From the NCBI GenBank assembly GCA_013450215.1, contig JACDSH010000003.1, positions 1 through 39,904 of the forward strand: DNA of 39,904 nucleotides, read 5' to 3'. The notes beneath the pieces were generated by a model, which had not been told where the DNA came from, ran no database searches, and saw only the letters and a list, made by a program, of their open reading frames with translations. Of this stretch, positions 9,611 to 18,219 are shown piece by piece. Every line of letters begins with the position of its first letter. The first letter of the stretch is position 1. A program made the translations under genes and the position numbers. The DNA is from Nitrosospira sp. (GTDB lineage: Bacteria; Pseudomonadota; Gammaproteobacteria; Burkholderiales; Nitrosomonadaceae).

Positions 9611-10025
9611 CAGTGTCGCGTTACTCTCAAATTTTCCTGTTCGCCCTGAAAAAAATCGCTACTAGGCAGAAGCACATGAAATATACAGGAAAGGATAGAG
9701 CCTTTGATCTTCCAGTACATCATCAAGTCCCCGATCTTTGGGCTACAAAACTTGCCCATTGAGCCTACCCATCATTTTCACTCATCCCCACGGCACGAAC
9801 TTCAGCCATCGAATAGGCTCCTACTTCGTTCTGGATGAGCCACCTTTTGAAATAAATAACACGAACCTTGCCAGCGGCCATCTAAATAAGATTAGATATG
9901 CGATATGCATTGCAGCAATGGCCAATAGCCAAAACTGATGCTGCAATTTATATCATAGTACAGTTTAGAGAATGTTGTCGTCATAAAGGCAGTCTTTCTA
10001 CTCACATCATCACAACCGCCCATTA

Positions 10026-10068
10026 CCCTCTCTCCTCCTGCTGGCTCTCATCGTAAGGATGGAGAGGG
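10026..10068 (+). promoter_or_regulatory. Possible Shine-Dalgarno-masking hairpin before psiE
   Basis: CCCTCTC at 10026-10032 is perfectly complementary to GAGAGGG at 10062-10068, which is part of the GGAGAGGG ribosome site of the short leader frame. Pairing would form a 7-base stem with a 29-base loop and hide the ribosome site. This is read directly from sequence; its regulatory meaning is inference. Confidence 0.35.
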
Positions 10069-10074
10069 ATAAAA

Positions 10075-10116
10075 ATGATCTACCTACAGCTTTTTACCTC
10101 TTTCATATTTATGTAA
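10075..10116 (+). CDS. Candidate 13-residue leader peptide upstream of psiE-like gene
   Basis: GGAGAGGG at 10061-10068 is followed after 6 bases by an ATG that opens a 13-codon frame, MIYLQLFTSFIFM, ending in TAA. It has a much better ribosome site than the psiE-like gene, whose likely ATG is 26 bases downstream in another frame. The peptide is strongly hydrophobic. It could be a translational leader or a chance frame. Confidence 0.35.
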   Translation: MIYLQLFTSFIFM

Positions 10117-10142
10117 CAAACCCCGTGTATATTCCTGTCAAT

Positions 10143-10607
10143 ATGATTTTTTCTCCTATTAAAATATTTGATCGTGCGATCAATCTAATATTTGGGGTGT
10201 TGCTGCTTTTTATCACCATCGGGGTTGCTGCCGGTGTCGTTAATTTATTCTTACAGTTGCGCGAACTGGTTACAAATACCGATATCACAGGACACTACGT
10301 CCGCCTTGTTTCCGATGTCTTGACTCTATTTGTATTGATCGAACTCTCTCGCTCTCTTGTCTCCCACTTTGATGAGCACCGCCTACGTCTAACATTCATC
10401 GCAGATGCGGGTATTGTATTTGTTCTGCGTGAGATCATGATCCAGCTATTTGAACATAAGATCTCGGCAGACCAGATTTATGCCTTGAGTGCTTTACTGC
10501 TGGTGTTGGGCTGTCTTCGAACCGCAGCAGTCCTAGTCTATCAACGTGAGAAGCGTCTCTTAGTTAAAAGCAGCAGGGTCAAGCAACCCTTTATGCAAAA
10601 ACCTTGA
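10143..10607 (+). CDS. psiE: Phosphate-starvation-inducible PsiE-like membrane protein
   Basis: This small integral membrane protein of about 154 residues has four predicted hydrophobic helices, at roughly residues 11-35, 50-68, 80-100 and 108-130. The ELSRSL...FDEHRLRL segment and the overall pattern fit the PsiE family, which is named for induction under phosphate starvation and has no known biochemical function. I placed the start at ATG 10143, just before the first helix; in-frame alternatives are GTG 10125 and ATG 10059. None has a clear ribosome site, so translation may depend on the short leader frame upstream. Confidence 0.7.
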   Translation: MIFSPIKIFDRAINLIFGVLLLFITIGVAAGVVNLFLQLRELVTNTDITGHYVRLVSDVLTLFVLIELSRSLVSHFDEHRLRLTFIADAGIVFVLREIMIQLFEHKISADQIYALSALLLVLGCLRTAAVLVYQREKRLLVKSSRVKQPFMQKP

Positions 10608-10682
10608 ATAAGTTTTTTGCGATGATCTACGAGCGAATTTATTAACTACCGTCATTCAGAGGCATCCTCCGCCTTTAATGAA

Positions 10683-10703
10683 GTCTTCATAAAACCTTCA
10701 TCG
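10683..10703 (+). promoter_or_regulatory. Weak Pho-box-like direct repeat
   Basis: CTTCAT occurs at 10685-10690 and 10696-10701, an 11-base period with an AT-rich spacer, the geometry of PhoB sites (CTGTCAT repeats). Each half agrees only partly with the consensus. It lies after the psiE-like gene and upstream of the small membrane protein gene, so a phosphate link is suggestive only. Confidence 0.25.
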
Positions 10704-10768
10704 AAATGCAATCTCTTGTAATTACTCTGAAACTCTCTGAATAACGTCTACTGCCGGAGGGTCTTCAT

Positions 10769-11026
10769 ATGATATCTGCCCGCGTCACTGTCATGACTGC
10801 AATCCTGGTCTCTGTTCTCACCCACTCGTCCCCCGCATTTGCGGGGTATCTTGATACAACTTTAGGTGGGTTTATAATGCTCGTCCATCTGAATCTAGCC
10901 ATCATCTTATTCTTGGGACTCTATGTGTCGGTCACTCTAAAAAAGGCCCAACACAATCTCCCCAGAAAGAATGAACCTAAGAACGTATCCGATCTAGTCA
11001 AGCACAACGGCCAATCAGTAGATTAA
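10769..11026 (+). CDS. Small membrane protein, unknown function
   Basis: This 85-residue protein has an N-terminal signal-like helix ending in SSPAFAG (about residues 8-27), a short linker and a second hydrophobic helix (about 34-57, FIMLVHLNLAIILFLGLYVS). A charged, lysine-rich cytoplasm-like tail follows. A GGAGGG ribosome site about 8 bases before the ATG supports real translation. I do not recognise the family. It follows the psiE-like gene by about 160 bases with a possible Pho-like repeat between them. Confidence 0.65.
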   Translation: MISARVTVMTAILVSVLTHSSPAFAGYLDTTLGGFIMLVHLNLAIILFLGLYVSVTLKKAQHNLPRKNEPKNVSDLVKHNGQSVD

Positions 11027-11041
11027 TCCAGTAGTGCTCTT

Positions 11042-11233
11042 ATCGATGTTCTGAGACTACGCACCAATCAGGAAGGAGGCTCGCATAAAAAGACTAAGGC
11101 TCTGCCGAGGACTTGGCCGGAGAAGCCAGCTCAGTCCAGACTCCACCCGCATAGTATTGATGCGCGCTGGATTAAGACCAGTAAAGAATCCTGCTATGTG
11201 AGGGGTCCCGACAGTCAGAGTATTGGCACATGA
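11042..11233 (+). pseudogene. Remnant of an IS5-type transposase
   Basis: One frame stays open from 11042 to a TGA at 11231-11233 and reads ...LPRTWPEKPAQSRLHPHS followed by IDARWIKTSKESCYV. This resembles the internal segment of IS5-like transposases (W-x-x-KPAQ..., D-ARW-x-K, then Y-G-YK), where the downstream GYKNH part is already lost. There is no start codon context, no terminal inverted repeat and no full catalytic triad. The call rests on motif memory, not alignment. Confidence 0.5.
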
Positions 11234-11492
11234 TTTTCGAGTGGACAGCCTTCCCTATGCGACGACAGGTCTAAAAATATACTTGCTATACCTGGCATAT
11301 CTCTCTCACCCATGCCCTCTTCGGATGCCGCATGAATTGTCCCATGTCAGCAAAGGTTTGTTGAGAGCATAAAAGGGTCACCTCTCACATCTGAAGAAGC
11401 TTCAGTCCACTGACTCTGCTGTGTAGACGCCGGTCAGATGCGTTGAGAAGTTACTAAACTATCGGACTGATTTGATCGAGGTGATCTGTCGG
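11234..11492. other. Non-coding remainder of the gap before the SDR gene
   Basis: With the transposase remnant this makes a 466-base stretch (11027-11492) without an intact gene. I see no further open frame, tRNA or strong hairpin. It may be decayed insertion-sequence DNA. Confidence 0.4.
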
Positions 11493-12245
11493 TCAGCGCG
11501 GTTTGCGAGGAGCGTTGGCAAACAAGCGGTCATAAATAAAGTTAGGAAGTAGTCTTAGTGCCCGTGCAACGATCGCCATTTGCCACGGAATCACGGCGTA
11601 TAGCTTTCTACGATCGACGACACGGATGATTTTATCGGCCATATCTTCAGCCGACATGAGGAAGGGCATGTAAAAAGGGTTACCCGTTGTCATCGGAGTA
11701 ATGATATAGCCCGGGCAGACAGTGATGACGGAGACACCGCTTCCGTGCATCTCTACTCTTAAGCTTTCTAGATAAGCAATGGCAGCCGCCTTGGAAGCGG
11801 AATAAGCGCCGCCCCCGGGCAATCCTCGGTAGCCTGCAACACTGGCGATCCCGACCAAGCGACCGCTCCCAACCGAGCGCATATGGCTGATGAATGGCTG
11901 AAAGATGTGGAGCATGCCATTGACATTGGTGGCAAGAATATCCGCAAAAACCTCACTATCTTCGGCATATTCGGTAAGTACGCCGCGGCTGATGCCGGCA
12001 TTAGCAATAACAATATCCGGTTGGCCGTGGTGTAGTACAAAATCGTGTGCAACCGCTTGCATGGCATCAGAGTCACGCACATCTGCAACATAGATGGCTG
12101 CATTGGGAATCTCTTGCGAGAGATCCTTCAGCAACTCCCTCCGACGCGCTATCAGCCCCAAGGTCGCACCTTGTTTTGCGTACTGCAAGGCAAGGGATCT
12201 ACCCAGACCGCTGGAAGCGCCGCTGATGAGGACTGTTAATGACAC
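11493..12245 (-). CDS. Classical short-chain dehydrogenase/reductase
   Basis: This is an NAD(P)-dependent oxidoreductase of 250 residues. The cofactor motif SGASSGLG is at residues 8-15, NAG at 82-84, the catalytic serine at about 135, and YSASK at 148-152 (Tyr148, Lys152). The C-terminal WQMAIVARALRLLP segment is seen in SDRs that act on membrane-associated or lipid substrates, but the substrate is not deducible. It lies 30 bases after dsbA on the same strand and probably ends that operon. Confidence 0.85.
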   Translation of the reverse strand: MSLTVLISGASSGLGRSLALQYAKQGATLGLIARRRELLKDLSQEIPNAAIYVADVRDSDAMQAVAHDFVLHHGQPDIVIANAGISRGVLTEYAEDSEVFADILATNVNGMLHIFQPFISHMRSVGSGRLVGIASVAGYRGLPGGGAYSASKAAAIAYLESLRVEMHGSGVSVITVCPGYIITPMTTGNPFYMPFLMSAEDMADKIIRVVDRRKLYAVIPWQMAIVARALRLLPNFIYDRLFANAPRKPR

Positions 12246-12275
12246 TCTGGCAGCGTCAGGAGACTGTCTGACATG

Positions 12276-12923
12276 TTACTTCTTCGCCCTCTCCTTGCGC
12301 ACTTTCAGGATCAACTCTTCCAGCGCTCTGATGGTGTCTTGCGGCGTACCACCCATCTTGCCACTGGTCAGGTATCTACCATCCACCACCAATGCAGGCA
12401 CGCCAGAGAGGTTGTAATCCTTGGACATCTGGGCCGACCGAGTTGCCTGGTTCTGAACAGAGAAGGAGTTGTAGGTATCGACGAACTTCTGCCGCTCGAT
12501 ACCCTGCCTTGCCATCCAGTCGAACAGCAGCTCATCCTTGCTCAGGTCGATCTTGTCTAGATGGATGGCATCGTAGACTTTATCGTGTAGCCTCTCCCTA
12601 ATACCAAGGGCTTCCATCGCGTAGAAGGTCTTAGTGCCGGGAATCCAGTTAGCACGAAACACCGCCGGGATATAGCGGAAGCTCACATCCTTAGGCGCTT
12701 TTTTCTGCCAGGCCTGAATCAGTGGATGCAGGTCATAGCAGTGCGGACATCCGTACCAGAAGAATTCGAGTACTTCAATATTCTTGCCGCTCTCAGTCGG
12801 CCGTGGTTCGATCAGGGTCGTATAGTCACGTCCCTCCACAATCTCAGCGCGGACGCTCGCGACTGTTACTAAACCCAAACTAATAAATAACAACAGTGTC
12901 GTAAGAAAACGTATTAGCTTCAT
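12276..12923 (-). CDS. dsbA: Thiol:disulfide interchange protein DsbA
   Basis: This periplasmic oxidase inserts disulfide bonds into exported proteins and is normally reoxidised by DsbB. The signal peptide covers residues 1-26 (cleavage likely after SVRA), and the thioredoxin-fold active site CPHC is at 59-62. The helical insert and the cis-proline segment SGVPALVV follow. I chose the ATG at 12923 over an upstream ATG at 12971 because a GAGG ribosome site precedes it and the signal peptide then starts correctly with MKLIRFL. The protein is 215 residues long. It lies downstream of the SPOR-domain gene, as in many betaproteobacteria. Confidence 0.93.
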   Translation of the reverse strand: MKLIRFLTTLLLFISLGLVTVASVRAEIVEGRDYTTLIEPRPTESGKNIEVLEFFWYGCPHCYDLHPLIQAWQKKAPKDVSFRYIPAVFRANWIPGTKTFYAMEALGIRERLHDKVYDAIHLDKIDLSKDELLFDWMARQGIERQKFVDTYNSFSVQNQATRSAQMSKDYNLSGVPALVVDGRYLTSGKMGGTPQDTIRALEELILKVRKERAKK

Positions 12924-12954
12924 TTTTTTCCTCGCGATAAGAATTGAATGCGAA

Positions 12955-13557
12955 TTACTGTGGCCCTTCATGCACCTTGATTAGACTGGTCTGAATACCA
13001 TTCTGTTGAAGGGAGGCACGTACCCGATTCACCTCACCTATCTCCGCAAAGGGACCCACACGTACCCTGTGCCAGATTCCCCTATCTGCCAGATCAATCG
13101 CCTGTACGCTGGCCTCCAGTCCCGTCATCGCGAGCTTCGCTTTCAAATTCTCGGCATCCTCGGCACTTTGAAATGATCCTGCCTGAATGAAGTAACTATC
13201 ATTAGACGAGAGCTGTGGAACGGCCTGATGTGCCTGCTGCTCGGCGGCCAGTTCCGTAGCGCCGGGTAGGATTTTGTAAAACTCGAACCGGGGCTTTCCG
13301 TCCTCAGTCTGCGCTGATTTGTCATCTTTCCCGGTTACCTGCCCACCCTTTTGAATAATTGGGTTTAGTTCGCTCTTGACTGCACTATCACCAGCCCTCT
13401 CCTGTGTAATGAATGGGCTCTGAGTATGGTTCATATACATCCAGATGCCCATCGCACTGATCAGACCCAATACATAACCAATAAACAGCCCCAGCACCAA
13501 AGAGCTGCCCTTGCCAGAGCTCTTGGAGCTAGATGGATCCTTGTAATCCCGACTCAT
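12955..13557 (-). CDS. SPOR-domain membrane protein (FtsN-like)
   Basis: This 200-residue protein is anchored by a single N-terminal membrane helix (about 19-42, LVLGLFIGYVLGLISAMGIW) after a short charged cytoplasmic tail. A low-complexity linker and a C-terminal SPOR domain (about 120-195, starting SYFIQAGSFQS) follow. SPOR domains bind denuded peptidoglycan at the division septum, so a septal role is likely, although it is shorter than FtsN. An AAGGA ribosome site precedes the ATG. It sits between argS (30 bases upstream) and dsbA. Confidence 0.85.
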   Translation of the reverse strand: MSRDYKDPSSSKSSGKGSSLVLGLFIGYVLGLISAMGIWMYMNHTQSPFITQERAGDSAVKSELNPIIQKGGQVTGKDDKSAQTEDGKPRFEFYKILPGATELAAEQQAHQAVPQLSSNDSYFIQAGSFQSAEDAENLKAKLAMTGLEASVQAIDLADRGIWHRVRVGPFAEIGEVNRVRASLQQNGIQTSLIKVHEGPQ

Positions 13558-13587
13558 GGAAATCCTTCATGGAGTTTATCTGCCCGA

Positions 13588-15339
13588 TCACATCTTGTCG
13601 GGCGCGCTGACGCCCAACAGTGTCAACCCATTCACCAGCACCTGCCTCACCGCCGCAATCAACGCTAGGCGCGCATGCCGCAGCGGCACCTCAGGAACGA
13701 GGAATCGAGTTGCATTATAGTAACTGTGGAATTCGGCTGCCAGTTCTCGCAGATAGAAAGCGATCAGATGTGGAGAGAGCTCTCTTGCTGCCGCATCCAC
13801 CGTCTCGGGATAATCGATCAGCCACTGCAACAGAGCGAGCTCTGCGGGACTGGTAAGAAGGCTGGTATCGACGGTTGCCAGTATCGATGGGTCCTCTCCC
13901 CACTGGGTCAAAACGCTGCAGACACGGGCATGGGCATACTGCACATAATAGACTGGATTCTCATTACTCTGCGATTTAGCCAAGTCCAGATCAAAGTCCA
14001 GATGCTGTTCACTCTTACGCAACACATAAAAGAATCTTGCTGCGTCATTACCCACCTCCTGGCGCAACTCCCTCAGCGTTACAAACTCGCCCGATCGGGT
14101 GGACATGGCCGCCTTCTTTCCGCCTCGATAGAGTACCGCAAACTGCACCAACGCGACCTCGAGTCTCGCAGGGTCGAGCTCCAGTGCCTGTAGGGCTCCC
14201 CTCACACGCGGGATATAACCATGGTGGTCAGCGCCCCACACATCGATGACACGATCAAAGCCACGTTCAAATTTATTAAGGTGATAAGCAATATCTGATG
14301 CAAAGTATGTAAACTCACCATTCGCGCGTCTCACAACACGGGGCTTCTCGTCGCCGAAATCGGATGACCGAAACCACATCGCTCCATCTTCCAGGTATAG
14401 ATAACCTTTCTGTTCGAGTAGCTGAACTACGCGGGCCACTAGTCCGCTATCGAACAATGACCGTTCCGAAAACCAGTTATCAAATACCACACCGAACTCC
14501 ATCAAGTCGTTGCGGCAATCACCCAGCTGCTCGGTCAAGACAAAGTTATGGATGTACGCATAATCCTGTCCCAATAGTTTTTTTGCGCTGGCGATCAAGC
14601 TATCAAGCAGAGCCTCACCAGAGCCCTCCTCTGTTGCAGGAGGCACCTCTGCAAACAGCAATTCTGGCTGGTGTACATATCGATCACCGTGCGCCTCATG
14701 AATCAATCTCGCCATATCGCGCACGTAGTCACCTTGATAGGCATTCCTAGGAAAGGCGATCTCGGCATCCCCTATCTCCAGGTATCGTAGCCAGGTTGAG
14801 AGTGCAAGAATATCCATCTGACGACCCGCGTCGTTGATATAGTACTCACGCTCAACGGTGAATCCCGCGGCCGTCAGCACATTGGCTAGACTCGCACCAA
14901 ATGCTGCACCACGTCCATGGCCGACATGCAGCGGCCCGGTGGGATTAGCTGAAACGAACTCCACCTGAATTTTCTTACCCAACCCAATGTCGGTGTGGCC
15001 AAAATGATCGCCAGCTGTCAGGACGTGGCCTGGAAACTGCTGCTTGGAAGAGGTCTTAAGAAATAAATTGATGAATCCTGCGCCCGCGATTTCGATTTTT
15101 TCTAGGTGAGGTGAGTCTGGCATCGCTTCTATTAACAAGGCGGCAACTTCTCTCGGGCTCTTGCGCAGCGGTTTAGCCAACTGCATCGCAAGATTGCAGG
15201 AATAATCTCCGTAACTGGCTTGTTTGGGCCGTGCAAACTCGATAATGACACCCTGCTCCGCTGGTGCAACTCCATGCAGAGCATGGTGCAAGATTTCACT
15301 TAAGTGAGACTTAAAATTGGGTTTGGGTGACCGGGTCAT
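13588..15339 (-). CDS. argS: Arginyl-tRNA synthetase
   Basis: This class I aminoacyl-tRNA synthetase charges tRNA-Arg. It has 583 residues, with an N-terminal additional domain recognising the tRNA D-loop. The HIGH-like motif is in ANPTGPLHVGHGRG, and GKKAAMSTRSG stands at the KMSKS-equivalent position. The C-terminal helical anticodon-binding domain ends in GLTLLGVSAPDKM, the usual end of bacterial ArgRS. It heads the argS-SPOR-dsbA-SDR run. Confidence 0.96.
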   Translation of the reverse strand: MTRSPKPNFKSHLSEILHHALHGVAPAEQGVIIEFARPKQASYGDYSCNLAMQLAKPLRKSPREVAALLIEAMPDSPHLEKIEIAGAGFINLFLKTSSKQQFPGHVLTAGDHFGHTDIGLGKKIQVEFVSANPTGPLHVGHGRGAAFGASLANVLTAAGFTVEREYYINDAGRQMDILALSTWLRYLEIGDAEIAFPRNAYQGDYVRDMARLIHEAHGDRYVHQPELLFAEVPPATEEGSGEALLDSLIASAKKLLGQDYAYIHNFVLTEQLGDCRNDLMEFGVVFDNWFSERSLFDSGLVARVVQLLEQKGYLYLEDGAMWFRSSDFGDEKPRVVRRANGEFTYFASDIAYHLNKFERGFDRVIDVWGADHHGYIPRVRGALQALELDPARLEVALVQFAVLYRGGKKAAMSTRSGEFVTLRELRQEVGNDAARFFYVLRKSEQHLDFDLDLAKSQSNENPVYYVQYAHARVCSVLTQWGEDPSILATVDTSLLTSPAELALLQWLIDYPETVDAAARELSPHLIAFYLRELAAEFHSYYNATRFLVPEVPLRHARLALIAAVRQVLVNGLTLLGVSAPDKM

Positions 15340-15455
15340 GGTTACGTCATGTCAGCAGATTGTTTATACAACATCTATTATAGCGGGGTTGGTAAGAGTT
15401 ACGTTCACCAGTTTAGTCGGCGCAATCATCAAAATAAGTTACAGCGAAGAACAAG

Positions 15456-16658
15456 ATGAATTCAAAAAAAGATGTGGTCGTAATCGGCGCCGGGGCTGCT
15501 GGCATGATGTGTGCACTGGAAGCTGGTAAGCGGGGTCGCAAGGTGTTGTTACTGGACCATGCGACCAATCTCGCCGAAAAAATTCGCATCTCTGGCGGAG
15601 GTCGTTGCAACTTTACCAACCGTTATGCCGGTCCAGATGGTTTTCTGTCTCACAATCCCCACTTCTGCCGCTCTGCACTGGCACGATTCAGTCCTCAGGA
15701 CTTTATCGTCTTAGTTGAAAAATATGGCATCCATTACCACGAGAAAAAGTTAGGTCAGCTCTTTTGCGACGAGAACTCCCAGCAGATTATCGACCTACTG
15801 CGGAAGGAGTGTTCGGCGGCCGGAGTGGAGTGGAGGATGCCGTGCTTGGTTCAGAGTATCAGTCTGCCTGAGCCCGGTCCTGACAGCGGTGGCAGATTTC
15901 TGCTTAAGACCGATCAAGGTAGCGTGATCACCGATTCACTGGTGATCGCAACCGGAGGACTGTCCATCCCGCAAATCGGCGCCAGTCCATTCGGTTATCG
16001 TGTCGCTGAGCAGTTCGGCATTGCGGTGACTCCGCTACGCCCGGGATTGGTCCCTCTGACATTCGCACCTGAACAGCTCCTCCAGTTTGCCGGACTGACA
16101 GGGGTGACGATTGATGCTGAGGTCAGCTGCAACGGAAAGCATTTCCGTGAGAATGTATTGATCACTCATCGCGGCCTGAGCGGACCCGCAATATTACAAA
16201 TCTCCTCCTATTGGCTGCCTGGCGATGTAATCCATATCAATTTATTACCAGATCTCAATCCGACCGCGTTACTACTCGATCAACAACATAGCTCCACCAT
16301 GCTACCCAATCTTCTCGCGCAATATCTGCCCAGACGGTTCACCCAAGCCTGGTGTGATTCCACCCCCGCAACACAGCCTCTGAGGATGCTACATCACTAC
16401 ACCGAGCGTGAGCTTCAAGAGATCGCGGCACAACTTCAGGACTGGCAGGTTATACCGAGCGGTACTGTGGGTTACAGAAAGGCGGAGGTGACACTCGGTG
16501 GGATCGATACGCGCGAGCTGTCATCCAAGACAATGCAATCAGAAAAAGTGAGTGGGCTATATTTTATCGGGGAGGTGCTCGATGTGACCGGCCACCTAGG
16601 TGGGTTCAACTTTCAGTGGGCATGGTCATCAGGCTACGCGGCCGGACAGTCTGTATAG
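15456..16658 (+). CDS. BaiN/HI0933-family FAD-dependent oxidoreductase
   Basis: This 400-residue flavoprotein has the FAD-binding VVIGAGAAGMMCA at residues 8-20. The family hallmark ISGGGRCNFTN is at about 46-56, and a C-terminal GEVLDVTGHLGGFNFQWAWSSG binds the cofactor. The family (YhiN, HI0933, BaiN) is widespread but its physiological substrate is mostly unknown. It is transcribed alone, divergent from argS and convergent with rhlE, leaving only 8 bases between the two genes. Confidence 0.88.
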   Translation: MNSKKDVVVIGAGAAGMMCALEAGKRGRKVLLLDHATNLAEKIRISGGGRCNFTNRYAGPDGFLSHNPHFCRSALARFSPQDFIVLVEKYGIHYHEKKLGQLFCDENSQQIIDLLRKECSAAGVEWRMPCLVQSISLPEPGPDSGGRFLLKTDQGSVITDSLVIATGGLSIPQIGASPFGYRVAEQFGIAVTPLRPGLVPLTFAPEQLLQFAGLTGVTIDAEVSCNGKHFRENVLITHRGLSGPAILQISSYWLPGDVIHINLLPDLNPTALLLDQQHSSTMLPNLLAQYLPRRFTQAWCDSTPATQPLRMLHHYTERELQEIAAQLQDWQVIPSGTVGYRKAEVTLGGIDTRELSSKTMQSEKVSGLYFIGEVLDVTGHLGGFNFQWAWSSGYAAGQSV

Positions 16659-16666
16659 CCTTACGA

Positions 16667-17995
16667 TTAACGCCCGCGCCCACCAGAACGTTTCACTGCA
16701 GGCGTTTTGCCGGTCGGTGTGCGAGAAAACCCTGCCGTACGTCTCGCTGCCGGCTTAGCACTCGTCCGTCCGCTTGGCTGGCTACGTGTGGATGACCCTC
16801 CCCGAGAACCGCCACTACGCCCATTAACAATCGGTTCGGCCTTGATGCGAGGATCTATCTCGAAACCAGCGATAATTTTACTAGGCAGATCTCGCTTGAT
16901 CAGTCTCTCTATATCGGACAGCAGCTTACGTTCATCCACGCACACCAACGATACCGCATCACCCTCGGCCCCAGCACGGCCAGTGCGACCAATTCGGTGG
17001 ACATAATCCTCTGCCACATTGGGGAGCTCAAAGTTAACCACATGAGGCAGATCGCTGATATCAATACCACGTGCGGCGATATCCGTTGCCACCAGAACGG
17101 GTAACGTACCAGTCTTGAATTCTGCCAATGCCCGGGTACGTGCTGCCTGACTTTTATTGCCATGGATGGCGAGTGATGGAATACCGCTCGCGACCAAGTA
17201 CTCTGCTAACTTATTGGCGCCATGCTTAGTCCGGGTAAATACGAGCACCTGCTGCCAACGACGTAACTTGATCAGATGTGCGAGCAGATCTCGCTTACGT
17301 TCACGGTCTACTGGGTGCACAACATGGGTCACCTTGTCAGCGGTCGCGTTACGACGCGAGACCTCGATCATTACCGGTTTATTGAGCAGATTGTCCGCTA
17401 GTATCTGAATCTCATCCGACAGTGTGGCCGAGAACAGTAAGTTCTGCCGTTGCTTGGGCAGCAGCGCGAGTATCTTTCTGATATCTCGAATGAAACCCAT
17501 ATCGAGCATGCGATCGGCCTCATCTAGCACTAGAATTTCAACATGAGACAGATCGAGTGTCTTTTGTTGTACATGATCCAACAGACGTCCGGGTGTTGAG
17601 ACCAGGATATCCACCCGGCTTTTCAGGCGGGTGATTTGTGGATTGATGTTGACCCCTCCGATCATGATCATCGAACTTAGTTTCAGGTATTTTCCGTAAT
17701 CACGCACACTCTCTTCTACCTGTACTGCGAGCTCACGTGTCGGAACAAGAATCAGCGCTCGTATTGGCGGGCGCCCGCTAGACGGCCCCTTGACGCTCTT
17801 GTCGGAGAGACGGTGCAGTATGGGCAGGGTAAAGCCAGCCGTCTTACCGGTGCCGGTCTGAGCCCCGGCGAGCAGATCGCCGCCGGCTAATACTGCAGGG
17901 ATCGCCTGCAACTGAATCGGGGTTGGAACGGTGTATCCACGTTCAGTGACAGCACGAATGATTTCATCGGATAAACCGAAATTTGCAAAAGACAT
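16667..17995 (-). CDS. rhlE: DEAD-box ATP-dependent RNA helicase RhlE
   Basis: It unwinds RNA duplexes, with roles in ribosome assembly and RNA decay. It has 442 residues. The Q motif ([10 protein letters not shown]) is at the N-terminus, followed by motif I AQTGTGKT, Ia [19 protein letters not shown] and [10 protein letters not shown]. The basic, glycine/serine-rich C-terminal tail, ending in KRSGGRGR, is typical of RhlE and helps bind RNA. A CCCCTTGGAG stretch lies before the ATG. The 224-base region upstream is free of genes and could be a long leader, as is common for helicases. Confidence 0.93.
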   Translation of the reverse strand: MSFANFGLSDEIIRAVTERGYTVPTPIQLQAIPAVLAGGDLLAGAQTGTGKTAGFTLPILHRLSDKSVKGPSSGRPPIRALILVPTRELAVQVEESVRDYGKYLKLSSMIMIGGVNINPQITRLKSRVDILVSTPGRLLDHVQQKTLDLSHVEILVLDEADRMLDMGFIRDIRKILALLPKQRQNLLFSATLSDEIQILADNLLNKPVMIEVSRRNATADKVTHVVHPVDRERKRDLLAHLIKLRRWQQVLVFTRTKHGANKLAEYLVASGIPSLAIHGNKSQAARTRALAEFKTGTLPVLVATDIAARGIDISDLPHVVNFELPNVAEDYVHRIGRTGRAGAEGDAVSLVCVDERKLLSDIERLIKRDLPSKIIAGFEIDPRIKAEPIVNGRSGGSRGGSSTRSQPSGRTSAKPAARRTAGFSRTPTGKTPAVKRSGGRGR

Positions 17996-18219
17996 AAAAC
18001 TCCAAGGGGTGGCATCGGCCTGTCGTTACAGTTACGGAACGCCAGTCTTAGGCAGATGAATGAAGGATGGCCTTATAAATCTGAAATCCTCAGATCAATT
18101 CAGGCACCCTAAAGAGAAAAAGGATGGTCGGTGCGAAGACGTGGAACTAACACCGCAGGCTTGGATTATAACAGGCTAGGCCGTATCACGCTGCCCTATG
18201 GAGTCAGCCGAGATGGAGA

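Larger units (their letters stand above)
9611..10142. other. 532-base gap between RIO kinase and psiE-like gene
   Basis: No convincing full gene was found. A perfect 13-base palindrome (CATTGC-A-GCAATG) lies at 9908-9920 and could be a protein-binding site. The right end holds a short Shine-Dalgarno-led reading frame and a pyrimidine tract complementary to that ribosome site, listed separately. A 66-codon open frame at 9738-9938 has no ribosome site or recognisable domain. Confidence 0.5.

Noticed and set aside
9738-9938. 66-codon open frame in the gap before the psiE-like gene
   Set aside because: It has no ribosome site, no recognisable domain and a composition like non-coding DNA.
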